The position numbers were made by a program, and so were the translations under genes. Shown here in pieces: positions 21,121 through 29,854 of a stretch of DNA of 64,000 nt. The DNA is from WTKG01 sp963735005 (GTDB lineage Bacteria > Actinomycetota > Actinomycetes > Actinomycetales > Demequinaceae), in the NCBI GenBank assembly GCA_963735005.1, contig CAVTJA010000002.1:62001-126000 (forward strand), written 5' to 3'. The notes beneath the pieces were generated by a model. That model worked only from the letters and a program-made list of their open reading frames with translations. It was not told where the DNA came from and did no database searches. Within the stretch, counting starts at the first letter, position 1. Every line of letters begins with the position of its first letter.

Positions 21121-21780
21121 ATGACTAGCTCCACCGCACAGCGCGACGTCACGGCGCTGCTCGGCACCAAGTTGGGGATGACCCAGGTGTGGGACGCCGA
21201 CGGAAACGTCGTGCCCGTTACGGCCCTCCAGGTCGACACCAACGTGGTCACCCAGATTCGGACTGCAGAGGAGGACGGCTACAGCGCCGTCCAGCTCGCG
21301 TTCGGTGCCGTTGACCCCCGCCGCGTTTCTCAGCCCCTCAAGGGCCACTTCGCGAAGGCGGGCGTCACGCCCCGCCGCCACCTCGCCGAGGTACGCACGT
21401 CAAACGCCGCGACTTTCGAGCTCGGCCAGGAACTGACCGCCGAGGTTTTCGAGGCCGGCCAGCTCGTGGACGTGACCGGAACGTCCAAGGGCAAGGGCTT
21501 CGCCGGTGTCATGAAGCGTCACGGCTTCCACGGCGTCGGCGCCTCGCACGGTGCGCACCGTAACCACCGCAAGCCTGGCTCCATCGGCGGCGCGTCAACG
21601 CCCTCGCGCGTGTTCCGCGGCCTCAAGATGGCTGGCCGCATGGGCAACGATCGCAAGACGATCCAGAACCTCACCGTCCACTCGGTTGACGTGGAGAAGG
21701 GCCTCATCCTCGTGAAGGGCGCCGTTCCCGGCAACAAGGGCGGCGTTATCCTCATCCGCTCCGCAGTGAAGGGTGCGTGA
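21121..21780 (+). CDS. rplC: 50S ribosomal protein L3
   Basis: L3 reaches towards the peptidyl-transferase centre and initiates 50S assembly. The 219-residue product has LLGTKLGMTQVWD at the start and the long loop GTSKGKGFAGVMKRHGF...GASHGAHRNHRKPGSIG, with the W/G-rich tip FRGLKMAGRMG. Typical length. rplD starts one base after its stop. Confidence 0.97.
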   Translation: MTSSTAQRDVTALLGTKLGMTQVWDADGNVVPVTALQVDTNVVTQIRTAEEDGYSAVQLAFGAVDPRRVSQPLKGHFAKAGVTPRRHLAEVRTSNAATFELGQELTAEVFEAGQLVDVTGTSKGKGFAGVMKRHGFHGVGASHGAHRNHRKPGSIGGASTPSRVFRGLKMAGRMGNDRKTIQNLTVHSVDVEKGLILVKGAVPGNKGGVILIRSAVKGA

Positions 21781-21781
21781 C

Positions 21782-22501
21782 ATGGCTGCCATCACTATTG
21801 ACGTCAAGGACGCAGCGGGCAAGAAGACCGGCACCGCCGACCTTCCCGCCGAGATCTTCGATGTCGACACCAACGTCCCGCTGATCCACCAGGTCGTCGT
21901 CGCCCAGCGCGCCGCGGCCCGCCAGGGCACGCACGCCACCAAGACGCGCGCGATGGTCTCCGGTGGCGGCAAGAAGCCGTACAAGCAGAAGGGCACGGGT
22001 AACGCTCGCCAGGGCTCCATCCGCGCACCTCAGTACGCCGGCGGTGGCATCGTCCACGGACCGCAGCCCCGCGACTACTCGCAGCGCACGCCCAAGAAGA
22101 TGAAGGCGGCCGCCTTGCGCGGCGCCCTTTCCGACCGCGCTCGCGCGGGCCGCGTTCACGTCGCGAGCTCGCTCGTGAGCGGCGACTCGCCGTCCACGAA
22201 GTCCGCGATCGCCGCACTCGCAGCGTTCGCCGAGGGTCGGTCGGCGCTCGTCGTCCTCGACCGTGGTGATGTCGTCACCTACAAGTCGGTGCGCAACGCG
22301 CCCGAGGTGCACGTGATCTTCGTTGACCAGCTCAACACCTACGACGTCCTGATTCACGACGACGTCGTGTTCACGTCCGCCGCGCTCGCCGCGCTGCTCG
22401 CTGGCCCCGCCAAGGGTGGCTCGGCCAAGGCCGTCGCCACGGAGTCCGAGGCGGCCGCTGTTGAGGCCGAGGCCGCATCGACGAAGAAGGCGGAGGCCTA
22501 G
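21782..22501 (+). CDS. rplD: 50S ribosomal protein L4
   Basis: L4 lines the exit tunnel; its extended loop contacts macrolide-site rRNA. In 239 residues the loop reads GGGKKPYKQKGTGNARQGS and GGGIVHGPQPRDY, without known resistance changes. The globular domain ends near 210 and is followed by an Ala/Glu/Lys-rich tail of about 30 residues (KAVATESEAAAVEAEAA), as in many actinobacteria. I use ATG 21782 rather than the upstream ATG 9 bases earlier, because homology begins at AAITIDVKD. Confidence 0.96.
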   Translation: MAAITIDVKDAAGKKTGTADLPAEIFDVDTNVPLIHQVVVAQRAAARQGTHATKTRAMVSGGGKKPYKQKGTGNARQGSIRAPQYAGGGIVHGPQPRDYSQRTPKKMKAAALRGALSDRARAGRVHVASSLVSGDSPSTKSAIAALAAFAEGRSALVVLDRGDVVTYKSVRNAPEVHVIFVDQLNTYDVLIHDDVVFTSAALAALLAGPAKGGSAKAVATESEAAAVEAEAASTKKAEA

Positions 22502-22503
22502 AC

Positions 22504-22809
22504 ATGGTTGCGATCAACAAGGACCCGCGCGACATCCTCATCAAGCCCGTCGTGTCCGAAAAGAGCTACTCGCTCATGGACCAGGGCAAGTACACGTTTG
22601 AGGTAGACCCGCGTTCGAACAAGACCGAGATCAAGATTGCCATCGAGCAGGTTTTTGGCGTCAAGGTTTCCTCGGTCAACACCATCAACCGCAAGGGCAA
22701 GGCGCGTCGCACGCGCTTCGGCCTTGGGAAGCGCAAGGACATCAAGCGCGCGATCGTCACACTTGCTGACGGCGAAGCGATTGATGTCTTTGGCGGCCCG
22801 GTCGGCTAG
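22504..22809 (+). CDS. rplW: 50S ribosomal protein L23
   Basis: L23 at the tunnel exit docks trigger factor and SRP. The 101-residue product has DPRDILIKPVVSEKSYSLMDQGKYTFEVDPRSNKTEIKIAIEQVFGVKV, the signature of the family, and a basic VNTINRKGKARRTRFGLG loop. Starts two bases past the rplD stop. Confidence 0.97.
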   Translation: MVAINKDPRDILIKPVVSEKSYSLMDQGKYTFEVDPRSNKTEIKIAIEQVFGVKVSSVNTINRKGKARRTRFGLGKRKDIKRAIVTLADGEAIDVFGGPVG

Positions 22810-22829
22810 TAGGGAACAGGACAGAACTC

Positions 22830-23669
<840 letters not shown>

Positions 23670-23681
23670 GGAGACTGACAG

Positions 23682-23960
23682 ATGCCTCGCAGCCTCAAGA
23701 AGGGCCCGTTCGTCGACGGCCACCTGCAGAAGAAGGTGGACGCGCAGAACGAGGCCGGTACCAAGAACGTCATCAAGACGTGGTCGCGCCGTAGCGTCGT
23801 CACTCCTGACTTCCTTGGCCACACGTTCGCCGTGCACGACGGCCGCAAGCACGTCCCGGTCTTCGTGACCGAGGCGATGGTCGGCCACAAGCTGGGCGAG
23901 TTCGCGCCCACCCGCACGTTCAAGGGCCACGCCAAGGACGACCGTAAGGCGCGCCGCTAA
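23682..23960 (+). CDS. rpsS: 30S ribosomal protein S19
   Basis: S19 lies in the 30S head close to S13 and the A-site tRNA. The 92-residue protein has PRSLKKGPFVDGHL, TWSRRSVVTPDFLGHTFAVHDGRKHVPV and MVGHKLGEFAPTRTFKGH. GGGAGACTGACAG lies before the ATG. Confidence 0.97.
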   Translation: MPRSLKKGPFVDGHLQKKVDAQNEAGTKNVIKTWSRRSVVTPDFLGHTFAVHDGRKHVPVFVTEAMVGHKLGEFAPTRTFKGHAKDDRKARR

Positions 23961-23990
23961 GGCGCCGCCAGGCAAGGAAGGTTAGAAACA

Positions 23991-24362
23991 ATGGAAGCCA
24001 CGGCAACACTGCGGTACATCCGCGTGACCGCCCAGAAGGCTCGCCGCGTCGTCGATGTCGTCCGCGGGCAGAACGCCGCCCAGGCGTCTGCCTCCCTGCG
24101 GTTCCAGCCACAGGCGGTCGCAGAGCCCGTCCGCAAGCTGATCGACTCCGCCATCGCCAACGCGCGCGTCAAGGCCGATGCGGCCGGCGAGCGTTTCGAC
24201 GAGTCTGAGCTGATCATCAAGGAGATCTTCGTCGACGAGGGTCCCACCATGAAGCGGATCCGTCCGCGTGCCCAGGGTCGTGCGAACCGCATCCTCAAGC
24301 GCTCGAGCCACATCACCGTGATTGTCGCGACCCCGGTCGCCGTGAAGGAAGGGGCCAAGTAA
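23991..24362 (+). CDS. rplV: 50S ribosomal protein L22
   Basis: L22 forms a tunnel constriction with L4. The 123-residue product shows the family's TAQKARRVVDVVRG, the loop SELIIKEIFVDEGPTMKRIRPRAQGRANRILKRSSHITV. The tunnel-loop sequence is ordinary. The stop overlaps the rpsC start (TAATG). Confidence 0.97.
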   Translation: MEATATLRYIRVTAQKARRVVDVVRGQNAAQASASLRFQPQAVAEPVRKLIDSAIANARVKADAAGERFDESELIIKEIFVDEGPTMKRIRPRAQGRANRILKRSSHITVIVATPVAVKEGAK

Positions 24363-25219
24363 TGGGCCAGAAGGTTAATCCGCACGGCTATCGCCTCGGT
24401 ATCACCACCGACCACCGTTCGCGCTGGTTTGCTGACTCGACCAAGAAGGGCGAGCGCTACCGCGACTACGTGGGCGAGGACGTCAAGATCCGCGAGCTGA
24501 TGTCGAAGGGCCTCGAGCGCGCTGGCGTGTCGAAGGTCGAGATCGAGCGCACGCGTGAGCGCGTTCGCGTCGACCTGCACACCGCGCGTCCCGGCATCGT
24601 CATTGGCCGCCGTGGCGCCGAGGCCGACAAGCTTCGCTCGAACCTTGAGCAGCTCACCGGCAAGCAGGTTCAGCTCAACATCCTCGAGGTGAAGAACGCC
24701 GAGATCGACTCGCAGCTGGTTGCCCAGGGCATCGCTGAGCAGCTCGCATCGCGCGTGGCGTTCCGTCGCGCGATGCGCAAGGGCATGCAATCCGCGCTCC
24801 GCGCCGGCGCCAAGGGCATCCGCGTGCAGTGCTCGGGCCGCCTCGGTGGCGCCGAGATGTCGCGTTCCGAGTTCTACCGCGAGGGCCGCGTGCCCCTGCA
24901 CACGCTGCGCGCCAACATCGACTATGGCTTCTTCGAGGCCAAGACGACGTTCGGCCAGATCGGCGTGAAGGTGTGGATCTACAAGGGCGACATGACCGAG
25001 AAGGAGTGGGCTGCTGAGCAGGCCAAGGCTCCTCGGCCACAGCGCGGTGGACGCGACGGACGTCGTGGACCCGGAGCTGGTGGCGCTGGCCCGCGCCGCG
25101 ACGACCGTGGCGCAGGCCGCGGCCCGTCGTCCGCGCCGTCTGACTCCGCTCCCGCCGAGGCCCCCGCGGCCGACGCTCCGGCCGCCGAGGCGCCCGCAGA
25201 GACCAAGAAGGAGAGCTAG
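24362..25219 (+). CDS. rpsC: 30S ribosomal protein S3
   Basis: S3 forms the mRNA entry with S4 and S5. The 285-residue product has GQKVNPHGYRLGI, a type II KH domain with the GxxG-like IVIGRRGAEADKLR, and the C-terminal GRLGGAEMSRSEFYREGRVPLHTLRA. After residue about 220 comes a low-complexity Arg/Gly/Pro/Ala tail of about 60 residues (GRDGRRGPGAGGAGPRRDDRG...), which explains the extra length and is usual in actinobacteria. Confidence 0.97.
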   Translation: MGQKVNPHGYRLGITTDHRSRWFADSTKKGERYRDYVGEDVKIRELMSKGLERAGVSKVEIERTRERVRVDLHTARPGIVIGRRGAEADKLRSNLEQLTGKQVQLNILEVKNAEIDSQLVAQGIAEQLASRVAFRRAMRKGMQSALRAGAKGIRVQCSGRLGGAEMSRSEFYREGRVPLHTLRANIDYGFFEAKTTFGQIGVKVWIYKGDMTEKEWAAEQAKAPRPQRGGRDGRRGPGAGGAGPRRDDRGAGRGPSSAPSDSAPAEAPAADAPAAEAPAETKKES

Positions 25220-25221
25220 AC

Positions 25222-25641
25222 ATGCTGATCCCCAAGCGCGTCAAGCACCGCAAGCAGCACCACCCGGGTCGCTCCGGAAAGTCCAAGGGCGGCACGCAGG
25301 TGACGTTCGGCGACTTCGGCATCATGGCTCTCGAGCCCGCGTACATCACGAACCGCCAGATCGAGGCGGCGCGTATCGCGATGACTCGTCACATCAAGCG
25401 TGGCGGAAAGGTGTGGATCAACATCTACCCCGACCGCCCGCTGACCAAGAAGCCCGCTGAGGTCCGCATGGGTTCAGGTAAGGGCTCGCCCGAGTGGTGG
25501 GTCGCGAACGTGAAGCCGGGTCGGATCCTCTTCGAGCTGGCCGGCGTTGACCGCGAGCTTGCTCGCGAGGCGCTCAGCCGCGCGCAGCACAAGCTGCCGC
25601 TGAAGACTCGCTTTGTTTCCCGTGAAGGCGGTGACAGCTAA
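25222..25641 (+). CDS. rplP: 50S ribosomal protein L16
   Basis: L16 organises the A-site and central protuberance. The 139-residue product has MLIPKRVKHRKQH, GRSGKSKGGTQVTFGDFGIMALEP and GSGKGSPEWWVANVKPGRILFE, all diagnostic. Its stop overlaps the rpmC start (TAATG). Confidence 0.97.
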   Translation: MLIPKRVKHRKQHHPGRSGKSKGGTQVTFGDFGIMALEPAYITNRQIEAARIAMTRHIKRGGKVWINIYPDRPLTKKPAEVRMGSGKGSPEWWVANVKPGRILFELAGVDRELAREALSRAQHKLPLKTRFVSREGGDS

Positions 25642-25883
25642 TGGCTATCGGTAGCAAGGACCTCGCACCCATCGAGCTCGATGGCATGGAGGACGAGAAG
25701 CTTGTCGAGGAGCTGACGAAGGCTAAGGAAGAGTTGTTCAACCTGCGCTTCCAGTCCGCCACTGGGCAACTCGAGAGCCACGGCCGCCTCAAGGCCGTCA
25801 AGCGGGACATTGCCCGTATTTACACGATCATGCGCGAGCGTGAGCTCGGCATCCGCACGGCACCGACCGCGGACGGCGAGTAA
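25641..25883 (+). CDS. rpmC: 50S ribosomal protein L29
   Basis: L29 sits beside L23 at the tunnel exit. The 80-residue two-helix protein has DEKLVEELTKAKEELFNLRFQSATGQLESHGRLKAVKRDIARIYTIMRERE, the typical signature. Its start overlaps the rplP stop. Confidence 0.96.
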   Translation: MAIGSKDLAPIELDGMEDEKLVEELTKAKEELFNLRFQSATGQLESHGRLKAVKRDIARIYTIMRERELGIRTAPTADGE

Positions 25884-25894
25884 GGAACAGGACT

Positions 25895-26179
25895 ATGTCG
25901 ACCAAGCACACGACGGCCACCACCGACCACCGCTCGCAGCGCAAGACGCGACGCGGCTACGTGGTGTCCGACAAGATGGACAAGACGATCACTGTGGACG
26001 TCGAGGACCGCGTTACGCACCCCTTGTACGGCAAGGTCATGCGTCGCAACACGAAGATTAAGGCGCACGACGAGGCCAACACGGCCGGCATCGGCGACCT
26101 CGTCCTCATCATGGAGACCCGACCGTTGTCAGCCACCAAGCGCTGGCGTCTGGTCGAGGTCATCGAAAAGGCCAAGTAA
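25895..26179 (+). CDS. rpsQ: 30S ribosomal protein S17
   Basis: S17 is a primary 16S rRNA-binding OB-fold protein. The 94-residue product has RKTRRGYVVSDKMDKTITVDVEDRVTHPLYGKVMRRNTKIKAHDEAN and IGDLVLIMETRPLSATKRWRLVEV. It ends the S10 operon. The 56-base gap to rplN contains a small CTCGC/GCGAG hairpin (about 26196-26211) and an AGGAGA ribosome site. Confidence 0.97.
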   Translation: MSTKHTTATTDHRSQRKTRRGYVVSDKMDKTITVDVEDRVTHPLYGKVMRRNTKIKAHDEANTAGIGDLVLIMETRPLSATKRWRLVEVIEKAK

Positions 26180-26235
26180 GGAACGTTCGACCAGGCTCGC
26201 TCGAGGGCGAGAACCAGACGACAGGAGACTAGGAA

Positions 26236-26607
26236 ATGATTCAGCAGGAGTCGCGGCTTCGCGTCGCCGACAACACGGGCGCCAAGGAAATCTTGTGCAT
26301 CCGCGTTCTCGGTGGCTCCAAGCGCCGCTACGCCGGCATTGGCGACATCATTGTCGCCACCGTCAAGGATGCGATCCCCGGCGGCAACGTGAAGAAGGGT
26401 GAGGTTGTCAAGGCCGTCATCGTTCGCACGGCCAAAGAGAACCGTCGTCCCGACGGCTCGTACATCAAGTTCGACGAGAACGCCGCCGTCATTCTCAAGG
26501 GTGACAACCCCGAGCCCCGCGGAACCCGCATCTTTGGCCCGGTTGGCCGCGAGCTGCGCGACAAGAAGTTCATGAAGATCATCTCGCTGGCTCCGGAGGT
26601 CATCTGA
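26236..26607 (+). CDS. rplN: 50S ribosomal protein L14
   Basis: L14 contacts L19 and forms part of an inter-subunit bridge. The 123-residue protein reads MIQQESRLRVADNTGAKEILCIRVLGGSKRRYAGIGDIIVATVK and FDENAAVILKGDNPEPRGTRIFGPVGRELR. It is the first gene of the spc block; the stop overlaps rplX (TGATG). Confidence 0.97.
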   Translation: MIQQESRLRVADNTGAKEILCIRVLGGSKRRYAGIGDIIVATVKDAIPGGNVKKGEVVKAVIVRTAKENRRPDGSYIKFDENAAVILKGDNPEPRGTRIFGPVGRELRDKKFMKIISLAPEVI

Positions 26608-26945
26608 TGGCGAAAATTAAGAAGGGCGACCAGGTGGTCGTCATCACCGGTCGGGACCGTGGCCAGCAGGGCCGCGTTCTCGAGGTGCTGACCGACAGCA
26701 ACCGTCTCATCGTCGAGGGTATCCAGCGCGTGCAGAAGCACGTCCGTCCTGGCACCCGTCGCGACAACGCGGAGGGCGGCATCATCACCGTGGAGGCGCC
26801 TATTCACGCCTCCAACGTGATGCTCGTCGACCCCGGCACCAAGAAGGGCACCCGTGTGGGCTACCGCACGGAAGAAGTTGAGCGTGACGGCCGCAAGCGC
26901 ATCAAGCGCGTGCGCGTCGCCAAGCGCTCGGGTAAGGACGTCTGA
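26607..26945 (+). CDS. rplX: 50S ribosomal protein L24
   Basis: L24 initiates 50S assembly near the tunnel exit. The 112-residue product has an N-terminal KOW motif (KIKKGDQVVVITGRDRGQQGRVLEV) and EGIQRVQKHVRPGTRRDNAEGGIITVEAPIHASNVMLVDP. Start and stop both overlap neighbours by one base (TGATG), showing tight coupling. Confidence 0.97.
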   Translation: MAKIKKGDQVVVITGRDRGQQGRVLEVLTDSNRLIVEGIQRVQKHVRPGTRRDNAEGGIITVEAPIHASNVMLVDPGTKKGTRVGYRTEEVERDGRKRIKRVRVAKRSGKDV

Positions 26946-27502
26946 TGGCTACCGCAACGCAGCCGCGGCTCAAGGAGCAGTACCGCAGCGAGATCGTCAA
27001 GGCTCTCGTGGACGAGTTCAAGCACGAGAACATCAACCAGGTTGCCGGCCTCACCAAGGTCGTCGTCAACATGGGTGTGGGCGACGCTGCGAAGGACTCC
27101 AAGCTGATCGAGGGCGCCATCTCGGACCTCGCCGCCATCACGGGGCAGAAGCCGCAGACGACTAAGGCCCGCAAGTCGATCGCCCAGTTCAAGCTGCGCG
27201 AGGGTCAGCCGATTGGCGCCCACGTGACGCTGCGCGGCGACCGCATGTGGGAGTTCCTCGACCGCCTGATCGCCACCGCGCTCCCGCGCATCCGCGACTT
27301 CCGTGGCCTGAGCCCCAAGCAGTTCGACGGCCACGGCAACTACACGTTCGGTCTGACGGAGCAGTCGATGTTCCACGAGATCGATCAGGACAAGATCGAC
27401 CGCGTCCGCGGCATGGACATCACCATCGTCACGACCGCAACCACCGACGATGAAGCCCGCGCGCTCTTGAAGCACCTCGGCTTCCCGTTCAAGGAGAAGT
27501 AA
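26945..27502 (+). CDS. rplE: 50S ribosomal protein L5
   Basis: L5 binds 5S rRNA and contacts P-site tRNA. The 185-residue product shows LTKVVVNMGVGDAAKDSKL, the ITGQKPQTTKARKSIAQFKLREGQPIGAHVTLRG core, and RDFRGLSPKQFDGHGNYTFGLTEQSMFHEI. Standard length; four bases precede rpsN. Confidence 0.97.
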   Translation: MATATQPRLKEQYRSEIVKALVDEFKHENINQVAGLTKVVVNMGVGDAAKDSKLIEGAISDLAAITGQKPQTTKARKSIAQFKLREGQPIGAHVTLRGDRMWEFLDRLIATALPRIRDFRGLSPKQFDGHGNYTFGLTEQSMFHEIDQDKIDRVRGMDITIVTTATTDDEARALLKHLGFPFKEK

Positions 27503-27505
27503 GAC

Positions 27506-27691
27506 ATGGCCAAGACTGCGCTCAAGAACAAGGCGGCAGGCAAGCAGAAGTTTGCCGTGCGCGCCTACACCAGGTGCCAGAAGTGCGGACGTCCGCACTC
27601 GGTGTACCGCAAGTTCGGCCTGTGCCGTGTGTGCTTCCGCGAAATGGCGCACGCCGGCCAGCTCCCCGGAATCACCAAGAGCAGCTGGTAA
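27506..27691 (+). CDS. rpsZ: 30S ribosomal protein S14, zinc-binding type Z
   Basis: S14 stabilises the 30S head. This 61-residue short form has both CXXC pairs (CQKCGRPHS and CRVCF), so it is the zinc-dependent type Z (rpsN1-like). A zinc-free longer paralogue is often kept elsewhere in such genomes and used under zinc starvation; none is in this window. The gene keeps the usual spc position between rplE and rpsH. Confidence 0.95.
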   Translation: MAKTALKNKAAGKQKFAVRAYTRCQKCGRPHSVYRKFGLCRVCFREMAHAGQLPGITKSSW

Positions 27692-27745
27692 CCCACTACT
27701 CCGCAGGTCCGCAAGGAAACCACGGCGAGGAAGAGTTCTGAACTC

Positions 27746-28144
27746 ATGACAATGACTGATCCGATCGCAGACATGCTGACGCGTCTGCGCAACGCCAACT
27801 CGGCGTACCACGAGACCGTGTCGATGCCCCACTCGAAGCTCAAGGCGAACGTCGCCAAGATCCTCGAGCAGGAGGGCTTCATCGCGGGCGTGGACGTCGC
27901 CGACGCAGAGGTGGGCAAGACGCTCACCCTCACGCTTAAGTACGGCCCGTCCCGCGAGCGTTCGCTCGCAGGTGTGCGCCGTATCTCCAAGCCCGGACTT
28001 CGCGTATACGCAAAGTCCTCGGACCTGCCCAAGGTCCTTGGCGGGCTCGGAGTTGCCATCCTGTCCACCTCCTCCGGTCTGCTGACCGACCGCGAGGCCG
28101 AGAAGAAGGGCGTGGGCGGGGAAGTCCTCGCCTTCGTCTGGTAG
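27746..28144 (+). CDS. rpsH: 30S ribosomal protein S8
   Basis: S8 binds central-domain 16S rRNA and is a known spc-operon repressor in model bacteria. The 132-residue protein starts MTMTDPIADMLTRLRNANSAYHETVSMPHSKLK and ends LTDREAEKKGVGGEVLAFVW with the conserved RVYAKSSDLPKVLGGLGVAILSTSSG. A second ATG six bases later is an alternative start. Confidence 0.97.
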   Translation: MTMTDPIADMLTRLRNANSAYHETVSMPHSKLKANVAKILEQEGFIAGVDVADAEVGKTLTLTLKYGPSRERSLAGVRRISKPGLRVYAKSSDLPKVLGGLGVAILSTSSGLLTDREAEKKGVGGEVLAFVW

Positions 28145-28154
28145 GGGGAGAGAC

Positions 28155-28691
28155 ATGTCGCGCATTGGCAAGATTCCCGTCCCCGTGCCCACTGGCGTGG
28201 AGGTCAACATCTCCGGCCAGGACGTCTCGGTTAAGGGTCCCAAGGGCACGCTGAGCCTCACGGTCGCAGCGCCCATCACGGTCAAGTCTGGCGATGGCTC
28301 CATCGATGTCGAGCGTCCCAACGACGAGCGCATCTCGAAGTCGCTCCACGGCCTCACGCGCACGCTTATCGCCAACATGGTCGAGGGCGTCACGAACGGC
28401 TACGAGAAGAAGCTGGAGATCGTCGGCACCGGTTACCGCGTCGCGCAGAAGGGCAACGACCTCGAGTTCGCGCTCGGCTTCTCGCACCCCGTGCTGGTCT
28501 CCGCGCCGCAGGGCATCACTTTCACCACCGACGGCCCGACCAAGTTCGCGGTCTCCGGTATCGACAAGCAGCAGGTCGGCGAGGTTGCGGCGAACATCCG
28601 CAAGGTTCGGCCCCCGGAGCCCTACAAGGGCAAGGGTGTCCGCTACGCCGGCGAGCAGGTCCGCCGCAAGGCTGGAAAGGCGGGTAAGTAA
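28155..28691 (+). CDS. rplF: 50S ribosomal protein L6
   Basis: L6 lies near the factor-binding site. The 178-residue product has SRIGKIPVPVPTGVEVNI, two similar alpha/beta domains, and the C-terminal VRPPEPYKGKGVRYAGEQVRRKAGKAGK signature. GGGGAGAGAC precedes the ATG; the stop overlaps rplR (TAATG). Confidence 0.97.
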   Translation: MSRIGKIPVPVPTGVEVNISGQDVSVKGPKGTLSLTVAAPITVKSGDGSIDVERPNDERISKSLHGLTRTLIANMVEGVTNGYEKKLEIVGTGYRVAQKGNDLEFALGFSHPVLVSAPQGITFTTDGPTKFAVSGIDKQQVGEVAANIRKVRPPEPYKGKGVRYAGEQVRRKAGKAGK

Positions 28692-29062
28692 TGGGTATCA
28701 CGGTCATCGGCAAGGGGAAGGCGATCGCGCGCAAGCGCCGTCACTTCCGCCTGCGCAAGAAGATCTCGGGTACGCCTGCGCGTCCCCGGCTCGTCGTGAC
28801 CCGTTCGACGCGTCACATGGTCGCTCAGGTCGTGGACGACACCGTGGGCAAGACGCTCGCGTCGGCTTCCACGCTCGAGGCGGACGTGCGCGCTCTCAAG
28901 GGCGACAAGACCGAGAAGGCCACCAAGATCGGCCAGCTCGTTGCCGAGCGCGCCAAGAAGGCAGGCATCAAGGATGTTGTCTTCGACCGCGGCGGCAACA
29001 AGTACCACGGTCGCGTAGCCGCGGTCGCCGACGGCGCCCGGGAAGGTGGGCTGTCACTGTGA
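28691..29062 (+). CDS. rplR: 50S ribosomal protein L18
   Basis: L18 binds 5S rRNA with L5. The 123-residue protein shows the basic AIARKRRHFRLRKKISGTPARPRLVVTRSTRHMVAQVVDD N-terminus and VVFDRGGNKYHGRVAAVADGAREGGL at the end. Typical length; rpsE begins 49 bases later after a GGAATGATCTG leader. Confidence 0.97.
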   Translation: MGITVIGKGKAIARKRRHFRLRKKISGTPARPRLVVTRSTRHMVAQVVDDTVGKTLASASTLEADVRALKGDKTEKATKIGQLVAERAKKAGIKDVVFDRGGNKYHGRVAAVADGAREGGLSL

Positions 29063-29111
29063 CCCACTCCAACCTGACGTACATGAGCAACAACAATCGA
29101 GGAATGATCTG

Positions 29112-29672
29112 ATGGCAGAGCAGAGGAACGACCGGGGCCGCGGAGGACGCGGCCAGGACGACAAGTTCATCGAGCGCGTCGTCAAGATCAACCGCGTCTC
29201 GAAGGTCGTCAAGGGCGGCCGTCGCTTCTCCTTCACCGCGCTCGTCGTGGTCGGAGATGGCGATGGCAACGTCGGCATCGGCTACGGGAAGGCCAAGGAG
29301 GTGCCCGTCGCGATTCAGAAGGGCGTCGAAGAGGCCAAGCGCTCGTTCTTCCGCGTGCCCCGTATTCAGGGCACCATCCCGCACATCGTGCAGGGTGAGG
29401 CGGCGGCTGGCGTCGTGTTCCTGCGTCCCGCATCGCCCGGTACCGGTGTTATCGCCGGTGGCCCGGTGCGCGCGGTCCTGGAGTGCGCTGGCATCCACGA
29501 TGTGCTGAGCAAGTCGCTCGGCTCGTCGAACCCGATCAACATTGTGCACGCGACCATCGCTGCGCTGAAGTCGCTCGAGCTGCCCGAGGCAGTGGCGGCT
29601 CGCCGCGGCAAGTCCGTCGAAGAGGTCGCGCCGCAGGCGATGCTGCGCGCCCAGGCTGCGGGGGCAAAGTAA
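29112..29672 (+). CDS. rpsE: 30S ribosomal protein S5
   Basis: S5 helps translational fidelity and mRNA unwinding. The 186-residue product has an Arg/Gly/Asp-rich N-terminus, then FIERVVKINRVSKVVKGGRRFSFTALVVVGDG and GKAKEVPVAIQKGVEEAKR, with the spectinomycin loop (VSKVVKGGRR) in wild-type form. ATG 29112 is chosen because the longer frame back to 29046 encodes residues overlapping the rplR end. The stop overlaps rpmD (TAATG). Confidence 0.97.
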   Translation: MAEQRNDRGRGGRGQDDKFIERVVKINRVSKVVKGGRRFSFTALVVVGDGDGNVGIGYGKAKEVPVAIQKGVEEAKRSFFRVPRIQGTIPHIVQGEAAAGVVFLRPASPGTGVIAGGPVRAVLECAGIHDVLSKSLGSSNPINIVHATIAALKSLELPEAVAARRGKSVEEVAPQAMLRAQAAGAK

Positions 29673-29854
29673 TGGCACGGCTCAAGGTTTCGCAGAAGAA
29701 GTCCAACATCGGCGTGAAGCCGAACCACCGGGAGACGCTGCGCTCACTCGGTCTTAAGCGGATCGGCGACATCGTCGTGAAGGAAGACCGTCCCGAGATT
29801 CGCGGAATGGTGAACACTGTTCGCCACCTGGTGACCGTTGAGGAGGTTGAGTAA
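29672..29854 (+). CDS. rpmD: 50S ribosomal protein L30
   Basis: A small 60-residue 50S protein: RLKVSQKKSNIGVKPNHRETLRSLGLKRIGDIVVKEDRPEIRGMVNTVRHLV, a clear L30. Overlaps rpsE at its start and rplO at its stop (both TAATG), so the three are translationally coupled. Confidence 0.96.
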   Translation: MARLKVSQKKSNIGVKPNHRETLRSLGLKRIGDIVVKEDRPEIRGMVNTVRHLVTVEEVE